NCBI GenBank assembly: GCA_003649515.1
Contig: QMSC01000011.1
Location: 1-16,689, forward strand
Length of the DNA: 16,689 nt
DNA from: Thermoprotei archaeon
GTDB lineage: Archaea; Thermoproteota; Thermoprotei; Thermofilales; B20-G17
Direction: 5' to 3'
Shown here: positions 15,173 to 16,689 of the stretch, piece after piece
Numbering within the stretch: the first letter of the stretch is position 1
How the letters are laid out: each line of letters starts with the position of its first letter
Program-made: the position numbers and the translations under genes
The notes under the pieces: generated by a model
What the model was told of the DNA's origin: nothing
What the model saw: only the letters and a program-made list of their open reading frames with translations
The model's database searches: none

Positions 15173-15757
15173 GTGAGGACAAATTACATGAAATACAAGC
15201 CTGAGATTTACAAGCAATATTTACCCATTATTAAGCCGAGTATAGAACTTAGTGAAACTGAAATTAAGGCATTACTTGCATATTTAAACTCTACTTTCAA
15301 TTGGCTATGGCTAGAACATATGGGCAGGAGAACAGGCGGTGGTATAATAGCTCTTGAGGTCCAACACGCTAGGAATATGCCTGTTATTAATGTTAAGAAA
15401 CTCTGTAAAGAAGATGTTGAAGAATTAGCACGATTATTCGATGAACTTGAATCAACTGCTAGGGAAGGATCTTGGAGAAGTAAAGCAGAAATGTTTAAGG
15501 ATTTAAAGGATATTTTCATAAAAATAGACCAAAAAGTAGCGGAGATCTTAGGAATTCCAGTTGACGTCGAATTGTTATGGAGTTTTGCATGGGAGATGAT
15601 GGAGAGGAGAGTCCAAGGTGCTAAAGGACCTACAAGACCTGGAGCTGAAATAACTATTGGCGTGAGAAGAGAAAGGCGTAGGAGAGGTAGAAGAGGTACT
15701 ACCTCTGAAAGTCCCCCTGGGATACCCCTAGATAAATGGCTAAGACCAGAAGAATGA
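15173..15757 (+). CDS. C-terminal fragment of an N6-adenine methylase
   Basis: Up to 194 aa from GTG 15173. ATG 15188 (residue 6) is a better start because GTGAGG at 15173-15178 then becomes its ribosome site. Residues 34-72 (LLAYLNSTFNWLW, HMGRRTGGGIIALEV and NMPVIN) align with the end of the target-recognition region of Eco57I/PglX-type methylases and with residues 874-915 of the neighbouring 1170-aa enzyme (AYLNST, FGRSGLGQG, LPIVN). The following helices (75-145) match the usual C-terminal tail, and residues 165-175 are Arg-rich. There is no SAM-binding or NPPY motif, so it cannot methylate alone. It is probably the surviving 3' end of a second methylase, or a stand-alone recognition module. 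The upstream frame runs 8 codons to a stop, with no methylase remains in it. It is divergent from the large methylase gene. Confidence 0.75.
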   Translation: MRTNYMKYKPEIYKQYLPIIKPSIELSETEIKALLAYLNSTFNWLWLEHMGRRTGGGIIALEVQHARNMPVINVKKLCKEDVEELARLFDELESTAREGSWRSKAEMFKDLKDIFIKIDQKVAEILGIPVDVELLWSFAWEMMERRVQGAKGPTRPGAEITIGVRRERRRRGRRGTTSESPPGIPLDKWLRPEE

Positions 15758-15797
15758 CCTAAAGTAATCAGTCTAAGTTTCTCAATAATTCTATCTC

Positions 15798-15938
15798 TCA
15801 GTAATATTTCCAAACTTTCAGTCTTTCTATTAGAATCTGTAATTTATGGGTAAAGTTAGGTCTTAGTTTATGCCTATCTTTGTTAGTAAAGATAGACAGT
15901 CTTCCCTCTACGTTCTCAATAAGCTCCTGCTCAAGGGA
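15798..15938 (-). pseudogene. Start-less coding remnant, 46 codons
   Basis: A frame bounded by two TGA stops reads like protein: SLEQELIENVEGRLSIFTNK, then DRHKLRPNFTHKLQ and ILIERLKVWKYY. It has no ATG, GTG or TTG. The charged, basic, aromatic-rich character resembles the C-terminus of a nucleic-acid enzyme such as a transposase, but I cannot assign a family. It is best taken as a decayed fragment. Confidence 0.25.
15874..15895. other. 8-bp perfect hairpin
   Basis: CTATCTTT-GTTAGT-AAAGATAG: an 8-bp perfect inverted repeat with a 6-base loop, in AT-rich non-coding sequence downstream of the methylase-fragment gene and inside the coding remnant at 15798-15938. It could be a relic of a mobile-element end or a transcript-end structure. 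No T-run follows on either strand. Confidence 0.4.
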
Positions 15939-15990
15939 TCACAGTAAGTTTCCTATTTTAAAAGCTTAGTTGATAGGGGTAGTAGTTTGA

Positions 15991-16304
15991 TCACCACACA
16001 CTAGTACTCATCTCCATTTAAAAGTAGAATATAGTTTGGGGAGATTGAGGTTTTGGATTGATACATATGCTCCACAAATTTATGGTGAACTAGTATTAAG
16101 GACAGAAAAGAGAGGTTTAAGGTTTACTTCGCACATGAGCTTACGGTTATAAAAGGAAAAGTGAGTTTAGACATAGCTATCCTGAGCTTCATCGTAAACT
16201 CATATGCGCCTCCGCTACTACTAGGTAAGACTATTCAGAGAGGAGTTAAGGCTTACCTGTCTATAATCGAAGAATTTGGATTAAACCCCTTGTCTCACTT
16301 TTGA
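15991..16304 (+). pseudogene. Frameshifted gene remnant
   Basis: Two plus-strand frames join across a probable frameshift near 16089-16152. The first (15991-16152) contains LGRLRFWIDTYAPQIYGELV then LRTEKRGLRF before its stop. The second (16089-16304) contains FKVYFAHELTVIKGKVSLDI, then AILSFIVNSYAPPLLLGKTI and a C-terminal RGVKAYLSIIEEFGLNPLSHF-like end. Neither has a good ATG start; TTG 16036 or GTG 16161 would be needed. The reading through of protein-like sequence in two registers suggests one gene broken by an indel. I do not recognise the family. IDTYAP and VNSYAP in the two halves are similar, so an internal repeat is possible. Confidence 0.35.
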
Positions 16305-16689
16305 AGTTCTGAGACACTCTTGAAGTTGTAACTTAAGCCATCCCCTTATTGCTCTGAATGGTCTTAGATATATTCTGTCTTCTTCAAGTCCCTCCTCAAG
16401 TAATTTAAGGATTATATGCTTCTTTCCTCCATTCTTTGGAGATTTAGCAGTAATTCCTGACAGGTATTCAAAAAGATCATCGGCGAGAACAGCTACATAC
16501 GCCTTAAACAACCTATCACAACCGAGAGCCTTTATCATATAAAACCCTCCAATAGCATGTATTAACCCCTGCACAGAGTTCACTACATCCATTACTACAG
16601 CATCGTCTTTGTAGGGTCCTACTTTTACGATTAAATCCGGTATGTAGAAACCATAACAATGACCGGTGCATCTTGTCAGCCTTAGCTCA
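16281..16689 (-). CDS. Unrecognised protein, 5' end outside window
   Basis: The frame stays open from the stop at 16281-16283 to the window edge. At least 32 codons precede the ATG at 16592 (CTGHCYGFYIPDLIVKVGPY, then KDDAVV), so the gene most likely begins beyond the window and the ATG is internal. What is visible, about 135 residues, has CTGHC near the N-terminal edge, a hydrophobic stretch around VQGLIHAIGGFYMIKALG, acidic and basic helices, and a C-terminal FRAIRGWLKLQLQECL helix. I cannot name the family. It converges with, and overlaps by about 24 bases, the remnant on the plus strand. Confidence 0.55.
   Translation of the reverse strand, partial: ELRLTRCTGHCYGFYIPDLIVKVGPYKDDAVVMDVVNSVQGLIHAIGGFYMIKALGCDRLFKAYVAVLADDLFEYLSGITAKSPKNGGKKHIILKLLEEGLEEDRIYLRPFRAIRGWLKLQLQECLRTSKVRQGV

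Noticed and set aside
15173..15757. Inverted methylase fragment as a donor cassette for recombinational specificity switching (as seen for some PglX/HsdS loci)
   Set aside because: The AYLNST regions of the fragment and of the large gene are clearly diverged at DNA level, no long identical inverted repeat was seen, and no recombinase gene is in the window.
15208..15813. 201-codon open frame antisense to the methylase fragment
   Set aside because: Ser/Leu/Ile-rich translation without a motif, mirror of a better supported coding frame; likewise several 60-150 codon frames antisense to the helicases and methylases.
15798..15938. Insertion-sequence transposase fragment
   Set aside because: The basic, aromatic-rich 46-residue remnant is suggestive, but no DDE/HUH residues or matching terminal repeats can be shown.
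1..16689. CRISPR array, tRNA or rRNA genes
   Set aside because: No regularly spaced direct repeats, no cloverleaf-like segment with TTCGA-type arm, and no rRNA-like sequence was noticed; small C/D-box RNAs could not be excluded by eye.

Overview
The window looks like a hyperthermophilic archaeon, most likely of the Thermoproteota (Crenarchaeota). The signs are AGG/AGA and ATA codon preference, frequent GTG/TTG starts, TATA boxes about 25 to 35 bases ahead of starts (leaderless or short-leader genes), GGTGA/GAGG-type ribosome sites, tightly packed or overlapping genes, and an archaeal-style Lhr superfamily helicase. This is inferred from style only; no rRNA, tRNA or single diagnostic gene is present.

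Left flank (1 to about 1470): an unrecognised 113-aa gene, then roughly 400 bases of sparse or decayed sequence with a strong short hairpin, a doubtful 29-aa ORF and the tail of a cysteine-cluster protein. A very basic 41-aa ORF follows and meets a two-gene minus-strand unit (101 aa then 87 aa, joined by a TAATG stop/start overlap). None of these has a recognisable function.

Core (1476 to 14985): six genes that read as one DNA-modification and defence island. They are an EVE-domain protein (-), a Zn-ribbon N6-adenine/N4-cytosine-type DNA methyltransferase (+), a large protein joining a DUF1998/DrmB-like body to a C-terminal phospholipase-D domain like DrmC (-), a DrmA-like DEAH helicase with a cysteine knuckle (-), an Lhr-family helicase (+), and a 1170-aa Eco57I/PglX-type N6-adenine methylase with an N-terminal PD-(D/E)XK-like domain (-). 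The helicase + DUF1998 + PLD + large adenine methylase set is the hallmark of DISARM phage defence. Here DrmB and DrmC are fused, no SNF2-type DrmD is seen, an Lhr helicase sits in the locus instead, and a second methylase plus a possible modified-base reader (EVE) are attached. I therefore call it a DISARM-like variant. Inferred logic: the methylase or methylases mark host DNA; the DrmA-like/DUF1998 pair and perhaps Lhr engage unmarked or abnormal DNA; the PLD and/or PD-(D/E)XK domains may cut.

Gene order in the core alternates: divergent pairs share short promoter regions (1902-1959, 8377-8461) and convergent pairs abut (4-base stop overlap at 3429-3432, 8-base gap at 11465-11472).

Right flank (14986 to 16689): an 18-bp perfect AT palindrome ahead of the large methylase, then a divergent 194-aa gene that is the C-terminal target-recognition end of another methylase of the same type. 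After this come about 500 AT-rich bases with a hairpin and two start-less or frameshifted coding remnants, and the 3' part of an unrecognised minus-strand gene running off the edge. The flank looks like a zone of gene decay and recombination at the island border.
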